64,000 nt of DNA from Ruegeria sp. THAF33 (GTDB lineage: Bacteria; Pseudomonadota; Alphaproteobacteria; Rhodobacterales; Rhodobacteraceae): NCBI RefSeq assembly GCF_009363615.1, contig NZ_CP045384.1, positions 1,238,501 through 1,302,500 on the forward strand, given 5' to 3'. The first letter of the stretch is position 1. Every line of letters starts with the position of its first letter. The notes beneath the pieces are model-generated. The model saw only the letters and a program-made list of their open reading frames with translations. It ran no database searches and was not told the DNA's origin. This document shows, piece after piece, positions 35,470-45,143 of the stretch. Made by a program: the position numbers and the translations under genes.

Positions 35470-37134
35470 TTAGGCAGCCCAGCCCCACTTGTAGTGATGG
35501 TGTTCGAAGGTCACATGCATGTCGGTTCCAACAAGACCCTCTTTCATGTGGCGATAGAGCGAGCGCCAATAGGGCTGAATAGTAACCCCATCTTCCTGAA
35601 GCAGTGCTTCGCCGCGCGCCATGACTTCGCGACGCTTGTCCGCGTCGGCAATGGCCAGCGCCTCTTCCAGAATGGCGTCAAACTCGGGGCTAGCATAGCC
35701 GAACTCGTTCCAGGCTTCGCCCGTACGATAAGCAAGCGCCCAAATCTGAACACCCAACGGACGCGGGTTCCAGTTGGTCGAGCTGAACGGGTACTTGGCC
35801 CAGTCGTTCCAGAAGGTATTGCCCGGCAGAACGGTCCGCTTGACCTTGATTCCGGCATCGCGCAGCTGCGCGGCAACGGCATCTGTGGTGTTGCGACGCC
35901 AGTCATCGTCGATCGAGATGATCTCGTGCTCGAAATCTCCGAAACCGGCTTCGTCCATCAACGCCTTGGCTGCTGCGGGATCAACCTTTTGCGGCGGAAG
36001 CTCGGCATATTCTGGATGCAGCGGCGCCACGTGATGGTTCTCCGCCGGCGCTCCGCGACCGCCGTAGCCCAGTTCCAGACAAACTGAATTGTCTACGGCC
36101 ATCTGAAGGGCCTGTCGGACACGTTTGTCCGCATAAGGCTTTTGCCCGTCGATCTCGGCCAGCTGGTTGGGACGAATAACGATGGTCGCGGCGGTCACCA
36201 CTTCTGACTTCACATAGCCAAGCCCGTCCATCACGTCGATGAATTCACCCACCGATTCATACAGCATGTCGACTTCGTCGGATTCCAGCGCCGCCAACCA
36301 GGCAGAAGGGTCGGTTCCGTAGTCGATGTACTCGATACGGTCCAGGGCAGGGCGGCCATACACTTCTTCACCCCACCAGGTGTGATCCGGGTTGCGAACC
36401 AGAACGGCTTTAACGCCAACCTCAAGTTCGTCCATCAGATATGGGCCGGTTCCCACATTGTTCAGCAGGTCAGTCTCGCTGAACGAGCTGTGAACAATCG
36501 CGCCGGGATAGTCGGCCATGCCCGGAATAAGGGTGATATCCGGCTTTGGCAGGTTCAGTTTGACCGTGGTTGCGTCGACGACTTCGATGACACCCTCACC
36601 GGCCTGACCGGTATCCGCGTCAATCAGGGTTGCAAAGCGGCCCGCCATCGAGTTGGTTTCCGAGCTCTTGTCACACCAGCGCGCGATGTTGCGGGCAACG
36701 TCGTCAGCCGTGAAATCGTCGCCATTGTTCCACTTGACGCCCGGACGGACATTCAGAGTGTAAACGGTCGCGTCGTCGTTGACTTCCCAGCTTTCCAGCA
36801 GCATGCCGCGGAATGAGCCGTCCGAGTTGTACTCGACCAGATATTCCAGCGTGCCGCGCGTCACGTTTGCGATCTGCGACCAGTCATAGGTTCTGGGATC
36901 TTTGAGGGCGCGGACTTCCTGCTGCACACGCAGCGTGCCGCCTTCCTGTTTTGCTGTTTCGGCCAAAGCAGGTGTCGGCAATCCGATCATGCCATAGGCC
37001 GCTGCGGCAGTAACCCCAAGACTGGTTGCGCGGGTCATGAATTCCCTTCGGCTTAACTTGCCGTCGCGGTATTCCTGAGCGTGCATCGCTGCCGCCCAGT
37101 GCACCTTGTCTTCGGTGGATACGGTATTCGTCAT
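35470..37134 (-). CDS. Peptide ABC transporter substrate-binding protein (SBP family 5), Tat-exported
   Basis: 554 residues. A long Tat signal carries [14 protein letters not shown] (twin Arg at 29-30) with a cleavage site after ALA near residue 58. The mature part has the family 5 layout, for example [33 protein letters not shown], and [11 protein letters not shown]. It captures peptides or other short oligomers in the periplasm and delivers them to the DppBC-like permeases encoded next. It is the first and probably most expressed gene of the operon. Confidence 0.92.
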   Translation of the reverse strand: MTNTVSTEDKVHWAAAMHAQEYRDGKLSRREFMTRATSLGVTAAAAYGMIGLPTPALAETAKQEGGTLRVQQEVRALKDPRTYDWSQIANVTRGTLEYLVEYNSDGSFRGMLLESWEVNDDATVYTLNVRPGVKWNNGDDFTADDVARNIARWCDKSSETNSMAGRFATLIDADTGQAGEGVIEVVDATTVKLNLPKPDITLIPGMADYPGAIVHSSFSETDLLNNVGTGPYLMDELEVGVKAVLVRNPDHTWWGEEVYGRPALDRIEYIDYGTDPSAWLAALESDEVDMLYESVGEFIDVMDGLGYVKSEVVTAATIVIRPNQLAEIDGQKPYADKRVRQALQMAVDNSVCLELGYGGRGAPAENHHVAPLHPEYAELPPQKVDPAAAKALMDEAGFGDFEHEIISIDDDWRRNTTDAVAAQLRDAGIKVKRTVLPGNTFWNDWAKYPFSSTNWNPRPLGVQIWALAYRTGEAWNEFGYASPEFDAILEEALAIADADKRREVMARGEALLQEDGVTIQPYWRSLYRHMKEGLVGTDMHVTFEHHHYKWGWAA

Positions 37135-37488
37135 GGATGTCTCCCTGTGACACTGATTTTGTTGATTGATTATGGCTCTACGCGACCCGGTTTCTTACGG
37201 TCGCCAGAGTGAAGGATTTTGTTTTTTGGACTCTGTTCATCCCCATGTCGTTATTCGGCACCAGATTTCAGATAAGGTCAATGTTCGAAATCGTCATAAG
37301 TAGTACAAAAACGACATTCGCGATCAGTTGAAGTCGTGGAGAAGCATTTCTTCTGGCAGCCCAAAGCGATGTCGGTTTCCCCATTGTTTTCTTAGTTTGT
37401 TAAGGGAAATCGCAGCAAATCATTAAGTTCTCTTAAGCTTTGAGACTTGGCGGGCGCCTTGTTCGTGCAACGTCAGACGTGCCGGGTA
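37135..37488. other. 354-base gap upstream of the peptide-transporter operon
   Basis: This region holds the promoter of the binding-protein gene and the end of miaA. It is AT-richer than its surroundings. A TTAAGTTCTCTTAA palindrome lies at 37423-37436. I see no coding frame and no convincing -35/-10 pair. Confidence 0.5.
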
Positions 37489-38382
37489 TCACACAGAGGG
37501 ATCGACGTGATTCCAGGCCTTCATACGGGCGCGGAACCAGGTGCGCTGACGCTTGGCGAATTGCCGCGTCGCAATGGTTGCGCGCTCTCGCGCCTGATCC
37601 AAAGTCATCGCGCCGTCCAGATATGCCCTGAGTTCCGGCACGCCTATGGCCTTGCAGGCCGGAAGGGTGGGATCGAACCGGTCCTGCATGGCACGCACTT
37701 CCTCGATCGCGCCCTGTTCCAGCATCTGGTCAAAGCGGCGTTCTATCCTGTTCAGCAGCCATGCTTTATCAACGTCAAAAACGACCGGTAGGGTCTCGTT
37801 CAGCCGAAGTGCCGGTGGGGGCGTTTCGGCTTGCCAGGACAACAGGCTGCGACCTGTGGCGCGCTGCACCTCCCATGCGCGTTGCACGCGGGCACGGTTG
37901 TGTATGTCCAGCTTTGCAAGCGTGTCTGCATCGACCCCCTCCAGAAGGTTTGCCATGGGCATCTGATCGGCCTCGGCCCGAACTTCGGGTGGCGTCGCAG
38001 GGATTTGAGCCATGCCTTCGGTCAGGGCCGAGAAATACAATCCCGTCCCACCGACGATGATCGGGCGTTGATGCCCCGTTAGCAGGGGCAGGACCTCGCG
38101 CAGCCAATGGCCGGTGGAATAATCCTGATCATAGGCGACGTGCCCGTACAACAGATGCGGCGCGCGGGTTTCTTCCTGGGCGGACGGACGGGCCGAGATG
38201 ACGCGCCAGCAGTCATAAACCTGGCTTGCATCCGCATTGACGATAACCCCGCCATGCCGTTCGGCGATCTCCAGCGCCAGCGCTGATTTCCCGGATGCCG
38301 TAGGCCCCGCGATCAGAACCGGCTTGTCGTCCGGAACAGGCGGCAGTTGCCGAAAAAGCAGGTCTGTTGATCGCCGGGTCAT
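37489..38382 (-). CDS. miaA: tRNA dimethylallyltransferase
   Basis: 297 residues. It adds an isopentenyl group to A37 of tRNAs that read UNN codons. The P-loop GPTASGKS lies at 26-33, followed by [20 protein letters not shown], where DSxQvY-type residues bind the substrate, then HHLYGH-like [31 protein letters not shown] near 120-135, and the basic C-terminus [12 protein letters not shown]. It is divergent from pyrH across 97 bases and monocistronic as far as can be seen. Confidence 0.94.
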   Translation of the reverse strand: MTRRSTDLLFRQLPPVPDDKPVLIAGPTASGKSALALEIAERHGGVIVNADASQVYDCWRVISARPSAQEETRAPHLLYGHVAYDQDYSTGHWLREVLPLLTGHQRPIIVGGTGLYFSALTEGMAQIPATPPEVRAEADQMPMANLLEGVDADTLAKLDIHNRARVQRAWEVQRATGRSLLSWQAETPPPALRLNETLPVVFDVDKAWLLNRIERRFDQMLEQGAIEEVRAMQDRFDPTLPACKAIGVPELRAYLDGAMTLDQARERATIATRQFAKRQRTWFRARMKAWNHVDPSV

Positions 38383-38479
38383 GCGCGGTTGCCTCTATCC
38401 TCACCAACCGCATTGAACCTGCGGAGCTTTTGCTTCATTTTGCGCCGGAAATTAACCCCGTGCCAGCCCGGAGCGCAAC

Positions 38480-39232
38480 ATGAGCCTTTCCCCTTCTTCT
38501 GAAACAGCCGAGACCCCGAAAACAAAGTACAATCGGGTCATGTTGAAAATCTCAGGCGAGGCGTTGATGGGGGATCAGGGATTCGGCTTGCACCCGCCAA
38601 CCGTTCAACGCATCGCGCAAGAAGTGAAATCGGTTCACGATCTGGGCGTTGAGATTTGCATGGTCATCGGTGGCGGAAACATTTTTCGCGGCCTGAGCGG
38701 TTCAGCGCAGGGCATGGAGCGGACTACGGCGGATTATATGGGTATGTTGGCCACGGTGATGAACGCGCTGGGGATGCAATCCGCACTGGAAGAGATCGGA
38801 GTGTTCACCCGCGTGATCTCGGCCATTCGCATGGACGAGGTGTGCGAACCCTATATCCGCCGCCGGGCTGTTCGGCACCTCGAGAAAAAGCGGGTCTGTA
38901 TTTTCGCCGCCGGTACTGGCAACCCGTATTTCACGACAGACACCGCAGCCACCCTGCGCGCCAACGAAATGGCGTGCGAGGCGATCTTCATGGGCAAGAA
39001 CGGAGTGGATGGGGTGTATGACAAAGACCCAGCGGAACATGCTGACGCCGTACGCTATGATACCGTGACCTATGATGACGTGCTGGCCAAACGTTTGCGG
39101 GTCATGGATGCTTCGGCCATTGCCTTGGCACGCGACAACAATCTGCCCCTGATCGTCTTCGGACTTGATGAGCCCGGCGGCTTCCGAGGAATTCTCGCGG
39201 GCGAAGGGACCTATACCAAGGTTCAGGGTTGA
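38480..39232 (+). CDS. pyrH: UMP kinase
   Basis: 250 residues. It phosphorylates UMP to UDP. The N-terminal [22 protein letters not shown] near 64-71, the UMP-binding [28 protein letters not shown] near 150, and [12 protein letters not shown] are all typical of hexameric bacterial PyrH. About 15 extra residues precede the domain. A strong terminator follows 36 bases later. In many bacteria frr comes next; here a class-V aminotransferase does. Confidence 0.96.
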   Translation: MSLSPSSETAETPKTKYNRVMLKISGEALMGDQGFGLHPPTVQRIAQEVKSVHDLGVEICMVIGGGNIFRGLSGSAQGMERTTADYMGMLATVMNALGMQSALEEIGVFTRVISAIRMDEVCEPYIRRRAVRHLEKKRVCIFAAGTGNPYFTTDTAATLRANEMACEAIFMGKNGVDGVYDKDPAEHADAVRYDTVTYDDVLAKRLRVMDASAIALARDNNLPLIVFGLDEPGGFRGILAGEGTYTKVQG

Positions 39233-39268
39233 GGCGAGAGGAATCGCCGGACAATTCCGCAAGCTTTC

Positions 39269-39296
39269 AAAGCCCCGGCGTCGAGCCGGGGCTTTT
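39269..39296 (+). terminator. Rho-independent terminator after pyrH
   Basis: An 11-base-pair stem AAAGCCCCGGC / GCCGGGGCTTT with loop GTCGA is followed by a T. It lies 37 bases after the pyrH stop. Confidence 0.88.
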
Positions 39297-39322
39297 GCGT
39301 TTTGCTTTCGCTTGACGGTTGT

Positions 39323-39461
39323 GGGCGGCCCTGTCTAAGTATCGGTGTCCTTCCAAGGCGAAGGGCTGCCCCGTGTTTCGTCGGCCAAAGGCCCAAGCAC
39401 AGGCTGGGCTGGAAGACCTGCCATGATTTCTGAGATGTCCGGAAACATGCGCGGGCATCTC
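39323..39461 (+). other. Candidate structured leader of the class-V aminotransferase gene
   Basis: Two long inverted repeats precede the gene. One is GGGCGGCCCT (39323-39332) with AGGGCTGCCC (39362-39371, one G-U), the other GAGATGTCCG (39432-39441) with CGGGCATCTC (39452-39461, one G-U). The ribosome binding site AAGGAG at 39482 lies 21 bases after the second. It matches no riboswitch I can name. Confidence 0.35.
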
Positions 39462-39496
39462 ATTGATCTGACTGCACAACTAAGGAGCAATGAGGC

Positions 39497-40723
39497 ATGA
39501 GCTCTCTGGATATCGATTTCGTTCGGGCGCAGTTCCCGGCCTTTTCAGAACCCAGCCTGCAAGGGCAGGCGTTCTTCGAAAATGCAGGTGGGTCTTACAC
39601 CTGCAAACCAGTGATCGACCGGCTGACGCGGTTCTACACGCAGCGCAAGGTTCAGCCTTACGCCCCATATGAGGCCAGCCACCTTGCGGGCGCCGAAATG
39701 GACGAGGCGCGTGCGCGTATGGCTGCCATTCTGGGCGTCGACACGGATGAACTGAGTTTTGGTCCTTCAACCACCCAGAACACCTATGTTCTGGCGCAGG
39801 CGTTCCGGCAATGGATGAAGCCCGGCGAGGCGATCGTCGTGACCAATCAGGATCACGAAGCCAACTCTGGCCCATGGCGTCGTCTGGTCGAGGCCGGGAT
39901 AGAGGTGAGGGAATGGCAGATCGACCCCGAAACCGGGTCGCTGAACCCTCAGGACCTGGAAAACATGCTGGATGAAAAAGTGCGTCTGGTCTGTTTCCCG
40001 CATTGCTCAAATGTCGTTGGCGAGATCAATCCGGTCACCGAGATCACTGCCATTGCGCATGCGGCGGGTGCGTTTGTCTGCGTTGATGGCGTATCCTACG
40101 CCCCGCACGGATTTCCGAATGTTGGCGATCTGGGGCCGGATATCTATTTGTTTTCTGCGTACAAGACCTATGGCCCGCATCAGGGGTGCATGGTCATCCG
40201 CCGCACATTGGGTGACTTGTTGCCCAACCAAGCACACTATTTCAACGGCAACGTCCTGTACAAGCGGTTCACCCCGGCTGGCCCCGACCACGCGCAGATT
40301 GCGGCCAGTGCAGGCATGACGGATTATGTTGAGCTGCTTTGCGCCCACCATGGCGGGCCTGAGACGGGCGCGGCGGAGCAGGGCGTATTTGTCCACGATC
40401 TGATGCGATCACACGAAGAGTCATTGCTGCAACCGGTTCTGGATGCGGTAAAGGATCGAAACGCTGTGCGCCTGATCGGTCCTTCCGACGCCAGTCGGCG
40501 CGCGCCCACCGTCGCGCTTTCGTTGAACCGTCCGGCTGAACCGGTTGCGGCGGAACTGGCGCAATACGGTGTCATGGCGGGTGGCGGAGACTTCTATGCA
40601 GTGCGTCCCTTGCAGGCGATGGGCGTCGACCCGGCGCAGGGTGTTTTGAGGGTCAGCTTCACCCACTACACCACGAAGCAGGAAATTGATCAGCTTTTAG
40701 AGGCTCTTGAGCGCGTTTTGTGA
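39497..40723 (+). CDS. PLP-dependent class-V aminotransferase/cysteine desulfurase-like protein
   Basis: 408 residues. The fold-type I PLP site is visible: FENAGGSY near 27-34, GPSTTQN near 89-95, QDHEANSGPW near 118-127, CVDGVSYAPH near 195-204, and the Schiff-base Lys223 in FSAYKTYGPH. The catalytic Cys loop of true cysteine desulfurases is not evident. It could act on a small amino acid, but the substrate is unclear. The ATG 39497 is used with AAGGAG nine bases before it; an ATG at 39490 is out of frame. Confidence 0.85.
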   Translation: MSSLDIDFVRAQFPAFSEPSLQGQAFFENAGGSYTCKPVIDRLTRFYTQRKVQPYAPYEASHLAGAEMDEARARMAAILGVDTDELSFGPSTTQNTYVLAQAFRQWMKPGEAIVVTNQDHEANSGPWRRLVEAGIEVREWQIDPETGSLNPQDLENMLDEKVRLVCFPHCSNVVGEINPVTEITAIAHAAGAFVCVDGVSYAPHGFPNVGDLGPDIYLFSAYKTYGPHQGCMVIRRTLGDLLPNQAHYFNGNVLYKRFTPAGPDHAQIAASAGMTDYVELLCAHHGGPETGAAEQGVFVHDLMRSHEESLLQPVLDAVKDRNAVRLIGPSDASRRAPTVALSLNRPAEPVAAELAQYGVMAGGGDFYAVRPLQAMGVDPAQGVLRVSFTHYTTKQEIDQLLEALERVL

Positions 40724-40750
40724 TCCACTACTCTTGAGGGTGCGTAGAAA
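40721..40750 (+). promoter_or_regulatory. Candidate ECF sigma-E (RpoE/ChrR type) promoter of phrB
   Basis: TGATCC (40721-40726), an 18-base spacer and TAGAAA (40745-40750) match the layout of the Rhodobacter sphaeroides sigma-E promoter, TGATCC-N18-TAAGA, exactly at -35 and partly at -10. The -35 overlaps the stop codon of the aminotransferase gene. The phrB GTG follows 23 bases after the -10. Confidence 0.6.
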
Positions 40751-40773
40751 TCAAAAAACCTCAAGGGCGTATT

Positions 40774-42198
40774 GTGAAGCAACAGCAGGCTCCGATCATT
40801 TTGTGGTTTCGACGGGACTTGCGCCTGTCGGACCACCCCGCGTTGACTGCAGCGGCCGAAAGTGGCCGTCCGGTCATTCCTTTGTTTATTCATGACCACC
40901 TTGTCGAACAGATGGGGGCCGCGCCGAAGTGGCGGTTGGGTTTGGGGTTGGAGGCTTTCACAGCGTCACTGGCCAATATGGGCAGCCGACTGATTTTCCG
41001 ACGCGGCGACGCACTTGAACAGGTGCAACAGGTCATGGCCGAGACCGGCGCAACCTCAGTCTTCTGGTCTCGCGCTTACGATCCGGCCTCAATCGAACGC
41101 GACAAGACGATCAAGTCTGTGCTTACAAAAGAAGGAGTGACGGCAAAGTCATTTGCCGGGCATCTTCTTTTCGAACCCTGGACTGTCGCTACAAAAACAG
41201 GAAACCCGTTTCGGGTCTACACGCCCATGTGGCGTGCGGTTCAGGGGCGGGATGTACAATTTCCCGACGCGCGGGTTGCCGATTTGCAGGCCCCGTTGTC
41301 GTGGCCCGCTTCTGACAAATTGAGCGATTGGCAGATGGGGGATGCCATGAACAGGGGCGCGGCTGTCGTTCGCCCTCATGTAAAACCCGGCGAACAGGCC
41401 GCTCTGGATCACCTCGAGGCTTTTCTTGGGCGAATTTCTCACTATTCCAACAATCGGGACAGGTTGGATCAGGACGGAACATCCAACCTGTCGGAGTACC
41501 TGTCTTTGGGTGAAATCGGGCCGCGTACAGTCTGGCATATGGTCCAAAGGGCCGCACTGACTGGAACACCCGGGGCCGATGCCTATCTACGTCAACTCGT
41601 CTGGCGCGAGTTTGCCTATCACCTGATGTATCACACGCCCCAACTGGTGGCTTCCAACTGGAAGCCGGAATGGGACAGTTTTCCCTGGAATACCGATCCG
41701 GCTCACCCCGAAGCCACTGCGTGGCGGCAGGCCAGAACTGGAATACCTGTTGTCGATGCCGGGCTGCGGCAAATGTATGTGACGGGTCGAATGCACAACC
41801 GGGCGCGGATGATAGTCGCAAGCTATCTGACCAAGCATCTTATGACCCACTGGAAAATAGGGATGAATTGGTTTGAGGATTGCCTGATCGACTGGGATCC
41901 GGCCTGCAATGCCATGGGCTGGCAGTGGGTTGCTGGATCTGGGCCCGATGCATCTCCGTTTTTTCGGATTTTCAATCCCCGGACGCAAGCCGAGAAATTC
42001 GATCCCGACGGGAACTATGCGCATCGTTGGATTGCCGAAGGGTATTCCGAACCCAGCAAGACCGCCCTGTCGTATTTTGATGCCGTCCCGCGTTCATGGG
42101 GGCTGCGTCCGGATGCGGATTACCCAAAACCCATAGTCGAATTGCCCGAAGGGCGGACTCGCGCGTTGCGCGCATATGAAAGCCGAAAACCCCACTAA
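40774..42198 (+). CDS. phrB: Deoxyribodipyrimidine photolyase (class I CPD)
   Basis: 474 residues with GTG start. The N-terminal antenna domain starts ILWFRRDLRLSDHPAL. The FAD domain has GTSNLSEYLSLGEIGPR, LVWREFAYHLMYH, RMHNRARMIVASYLTKHLM and the W-rich DWDPACNAMGWQWVAGSGPDASPFFRIFNP in outline. It repairs UV-induced pyrimidine dimers with blue light. It is first in a run with cfa and trgAB and follows a sigma-E-like promoter. In Rhodobacter sphaeroides phrA is under singlet-oxygen sigma-E control. Confidence 0.95.
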   Translation: MKQQQAPIILWFRRDLRLSDHPALTAAAESGRPVIPLFIHDHLVEQMGAAPKWRLGLGLEAFTASLANMGSRLIFRRGDALEQVQQVMAETGATSVFWSRAYDPASIERDKTIKSVLTKEGVTAKSFAGHLLFEPWTVATKTGNPFRVYTPMWRAVQGRDVQFPDARVADLQAPLSWPASDKLSDWQMGDAMNRGAAVVRPHVKPGEQAALDHLEAFLGRISHYSNNRDRLDQDGTSNLSEYLSLGEIGPRTVWHMVQRAALTGTPGADAYLRQLVWREFAYHLMYHTPQLVASNWKPEWDSFPWNTDPAHPEATAWRQARTGIPVVDAGLRQMYVTGRMHNRARMIVASYLTKHLMTHWKIGMNWFEDCLIDWDPACNAMGWQWVAGSGPDASPFFRIFNPRTQAEKFDPDGNYAHRWIAEGYSEPSKTALSYFDAVPRSWGLRPDADYPKPIVELPEGRTRALRAYESRKPH

Positions 42199-42267
42199 GG
42201 AACTGAAAACTTGCCAGAAACAATTTCGCCGCCTAGCTTTATACGCGTACCGCAGAGGGGAGAGCGG

Positions 42268-43476
42268 ATGATCCTGACGACGACCGAAGGGCAAAAAGAC
42301 CTGCCCAGATATTTCGCCCAAGTCTTTAAAATGTTGAACCGGATGGAATCCGGGCGTCTTGATATCAGACTACCCGACGGTCGCACGTTTCGCGCAGAAG
42401 GCGCAAAGGCCGGGCCGGTGGCACAGGTCGATATTCACGACGACGATGTCTTTGCGCGCCTGATCCGCGAAGGTGAACTGGGTTTCTCCGATGCGTATCT
42501 GGACGGACATTGGAGCACACCCGATCTGCGGTCTTTCATGGATCTTGTGCATCTTGGAACCGAGACCGTTTATGACGGGTTTACGGGCCAGTTTCTTGTT
42601 CAGGCCTATGAACGGCTGCGGTTCTGGCTGCACAGAAACAACAGGGCGCAAGCCAAAAAGAACATCTCGTATCACTACGATCTGGGTAACGAATTTTACA
42701 GTTCTTGGCTGGATGACACGATGACCTATTCCAGCGCGATTTTTGAATCTGGGCAGGAAAGCCTCGAGAAGGCCCAGATCGCCAAATACGCAAGTCTTGT
42801 GGATGAGATGGGCGCCAAACCGGGTGACCATGTACTGGAGATCGGATGTGGCTGGGGCGGCTTCGCGGAATATGCCGCAAAGGAACGAGGTTTGCGTGTC
42901 ACCGGCCTGACCATCAGTGAGGAGCAATTCAAGTACGCCAAGGAACGTATAGAAAAAGCTGGTCTATCAGATCGGGTTGAATTCAAGCTTCAAGACTATC
43001 GGGATGAACGCGGGGTCTATGACGGCATAGCTTCCATCGAAATGTTCGAGGCCGTGGGTCAGAAATACTGGCCGGTCTATTTCGAAACAGTTCGTGAGCG
43101 GTTGAAGCCCGGCGCTCAGGCAACCTTGCAAATCATCACGGTGGGTGATCACCGCTGGGATTTTTACAAGAACGGCGTTGATTTCATTCAGAAATATATC
43201 TTTCCCGGCGGGATGCTTCCGTCGCCGACTATCCTGCGTCAGCAGATCGATCAGGCCGGGTTGAAAGTCGTGCGTTCGAAGGAATTCGGGAAAAGCTATG
43301 ATCTGACTCTGCGCCGTTGGTATGAAACGTTCAACGACAAATGGGATCAGATCTCGGACATGGGGTTTGATGAGCGTTTCCGCCGCATGTGGAATTATTA
43401 TTTGACTGCGTGCGGTGCGGCCTTTGACACGGGCAATTGCGATGTGACACAGATCACAATAGCAAAACCAAGTTAA
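42268..43476 (+). CDS. cfa: Cyclopropane-fatty-acyl-phospholipid synthase family methyltransferase
   Basis: 402 residues from ATG 42268, preferred for the strong GAGGGGAGAG ribosome binding site; a TTG at 42211 in the same frame is the alternative. The N-terminal region (about 1-110) is followed by SYHYDLGNEFYSSWLDDTMTYSSA in outline, SAM-binding VLEIGCGWGGFAEYAA, then LTISEEQF and SIEMFEAVGQKYWPVYF, as in Cfa. It transfers a methylene from SAM to unsaturated lipid chains in the membrane. The stress-type operon context fits membrane protection. Confidence 0.92.
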   Translation: MILTTTEGQKDLPRYFAQVFKMLNRMESGRLDIRLPDGRTFRAEGAKAGPVAQVDIHDDDVFARLIREGELGFSDAYLDGHWSTPDLRSFMDLVHLGTETVYDGFTGQFLVQAYERLRFWLHRNNRAQAKKNISYHYDLGNEFYSSWLDDTMTYSSAIFESGQESLEKAQIAKYASLVDEMGAKPGDHVLEIGCGWGGFAEYAAKERGLRVTGLTISEEQFKYAKERIEKAGLSDRVEFKLQDYRDERGVYDGIASIEMFEAVGQKYWPVYFETVRERLKPGAQATLQIITVGDHRWDFYKNGVDFIQKYIFPGGMLPSPTILRQQIDQAGLKVVRSKEFGKSYDLTLRRWYETFNDKWDQISDMGFDERFRRMWNYYLTACGAAFDTGNCDVTQITIAKPS

Positions 43477-43491
43477 CTCACGGACCGTCAC

Positions 43492-43932
43492 ATGCCCACT
43501 GCCTCGCGTCTCGTCGCCGCTGTTTGTCTCGTCGTGCTGGCCTTTCTTGTTTCAAGCATGGTTATCGAAAACGGCGAAGAGGGTAAGGACTATGGTTACT
43601 TCACCTATGTGAACATGGCTCTTGGTGCGATCTGTGGTTGGAAAATCATGGGCAAGCGCGCTGGGCGTGGTTGGACAGCGGGAATTAATAACGGCTTGAC
43701 CGGCGTTGCTTCGCTGGTTTTCTGGGCGCTGTTTGTGCAGGGGTGCTACCGCATGTTCGACCTTGCGATGCGCAATCGATATGGCGGCCCGTTCGAAGCT
43801 GTGATGGCCATTTTTTCGATTGGTATCGATTATGGCAAGCAGCTGATCTATCCCGAAATTCTGGTTACACTCGCAATTGGCGCCGTTGTCGCCGGTCTGG
43901 CCACGGAACAGGCCAGCCGCAAATGGCGCTGA
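43492..43932 (+). CDS. trgA: TrgA family membrane protein
   Basis: 146 residues with four predicted membrane helices (about 5-22, 38-53, 68-88 and 122-140). The sequence PTASRLVAAVCLVVLAF, YGYFTYVNMALGAICGWKIMGKRAGRG in outline matches the TrgA family, first described in the trgAB tellurite-resistance locus of Rhodobacter sphaeroides. The molecular function is unknown. The order trgA, trgB, cysK seen here is the same as in that species and supports the name. Confidence 0.88.
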   Translation: MPTASRLVAAVCLVVLAFLVSSMVIENGEEGKDYGYFTYVNMALGAICGWKIMGKRAGRGWTAGINNGLTGVASLVFWALFVQGCYRMFDLAMRNRYGGPFEAVMAIFSIGIDYGKQLIYPEILVTLAIGAVVAGLATEQASRKWR

Positions 43933-43953
43933 ACCGTTTCGTCACAAGAGAGA

Positions 43954-45075
43954 TTGAATTTGTCTGATTTGTTCTTCTATGGAACGTTGCGGTATCTGCC
44001 GTTGTTGCAACGTGTCCTGGGCCGTCCGCTGAGCGAAATAACGTTTCACGCTGCCAAGCTGTGCGATCACGCTGTTCACGCGGTCCAGGGGCAGGATTTC
44101 CCGATGATACTTCCCGCCAAGGGTGCCGCTGCCGAAGGTCTGCTGGTGCAGGGCCTGTCCTCCGATGATCTGGCCAGACTGGCTTATTACGAAGGATCCT
44201 TCGACTATGACCTGAAATCGTTGAAGGTCATTCTGGAGGACGGGGGCGAAGCACAGGCGCAGGTCTTTTTCCCGACCCCGGGCGCGTGGCAACCCGGTGA
44301 GTTGTGGTCGTTGCAGGGCTGGGCGGACAAATTGGGCGAGGTTACGGCGCTCGCCGCCGAAGAAGAAATGGCCTATTTCGGCAGAGTCGACCCCAAAACC
44401 ATGGCGCGCAGCGTCCGCGCAATTCAAACCCGCGCCTGGGCAAAGATCATGGCCAGGCAACGACGAACCGGCGATCCGCGGAACATAGCCGAAGACGTGA
44501 TCGTCCACCGGCACGAACGCGTTTACGTCGACTATTTCGGGATGGAGGAAATAGATCTTCAACACCGGCAGCATGACGGCAGCATGGGTCCCGTGCTGCA
44601 CCGGGGCGGTTTGATGCAGGGCAGCGCGGTGTCCGTTCTGCCATATGACCCGATCCGCGACACCGTGCTTTTGGTCGAGCAGTTCAGACCGCCGGTGTTT
44701 TTGATCGATGATCCAGAGCCCTGGCTTTGGGAAGCGGTTGCCGGGATGATCGACCCCGGAGAAACGCCGGAACAGACGGCACATCGCGAAGCCATGGAGG
44801 AAGCCGGAGTTCAATTTGACAGGCTGGAATATGCGGGCGGGGCGTATTCCTCCAGCGGGTCGTCGACGGGTTTCATGTATCTCTATGTCGGGCTTGGCAA
44901 CTTGACCCAGACAACCATCACCGGTGGCCTGGACACAGAAGGCGAAGATATTCGCAGTCGGATACTGCCGTTCGACGAGTTCATCGATATGACAGACCGT
45001 CATCTTTTCAAGGATTTGCAGCTGGTGTCTCTGGCTTACTGGCTGGCCCGCCATCGGGATCGTTTGCGCGCATGA
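43954..45075 (+). CDS. trgB: TrgB: gamma-glutamylcyclotransferase-like domain fused to a Nudix hydrolase
   Basis: 373 residues with TTG start (a second TTG lies two codons later). The N-terminal domain (about 5-110, DLFFYGTLRYLPLL and YYEGSFDYDLK) has the GGCT/AIG2 fold. The C-terminal domain carries a Nudix box, GMIDPGETPEQTAHREAMEEAG (first 20 shown in part), with surrounding FRPP and GFMYLYVG, as in ADP-ribose pyrophosphatases. It was identified as part of tellurite resistance in Rhodobacter. It lies between trgA and cysK in the same orientation. Confidence 0.88.
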   Translation: MNLSDLFFYGTLRYLPLLQRVLGRPLSEITFHAAKLCDHAVHAVQGQDFPMILPAKGAAAEGLLVQGLSSDDLARLAYYEGSFDYDLKSLKVILEDGGEAQAQVFFPTPGAWQPGELWSLQGWADKLGEVTALAAEEEMAYFGRVDPKTMARSVRAIQTRAWAKIMARQRRTGDPRNIAEDVIVHRHERVYVDYFGMEEIDLQHRQHDGSMGPVLHRGGLMQGSAVSVLPYDPIRDTVLLVEQFRPPVFLIDDPEPWLWEAVAGMIDPGETPEQTAHREAMEEAGVQFDRLEYAGGAYSSSGSSTGFMYLYVGLGNLTQTTITGGLDTEGEDIRSRILPFDEFIDMTDRHLFKDLQLVSLAYWLARHRDRLRA

Positions 45076-45143
45076 CTATCGCGCTTGTGGTCCCGGCAGT
45101 GCGCCTGTAAATCTTCGAAGATACCAAATGACAAGAGGCGACC

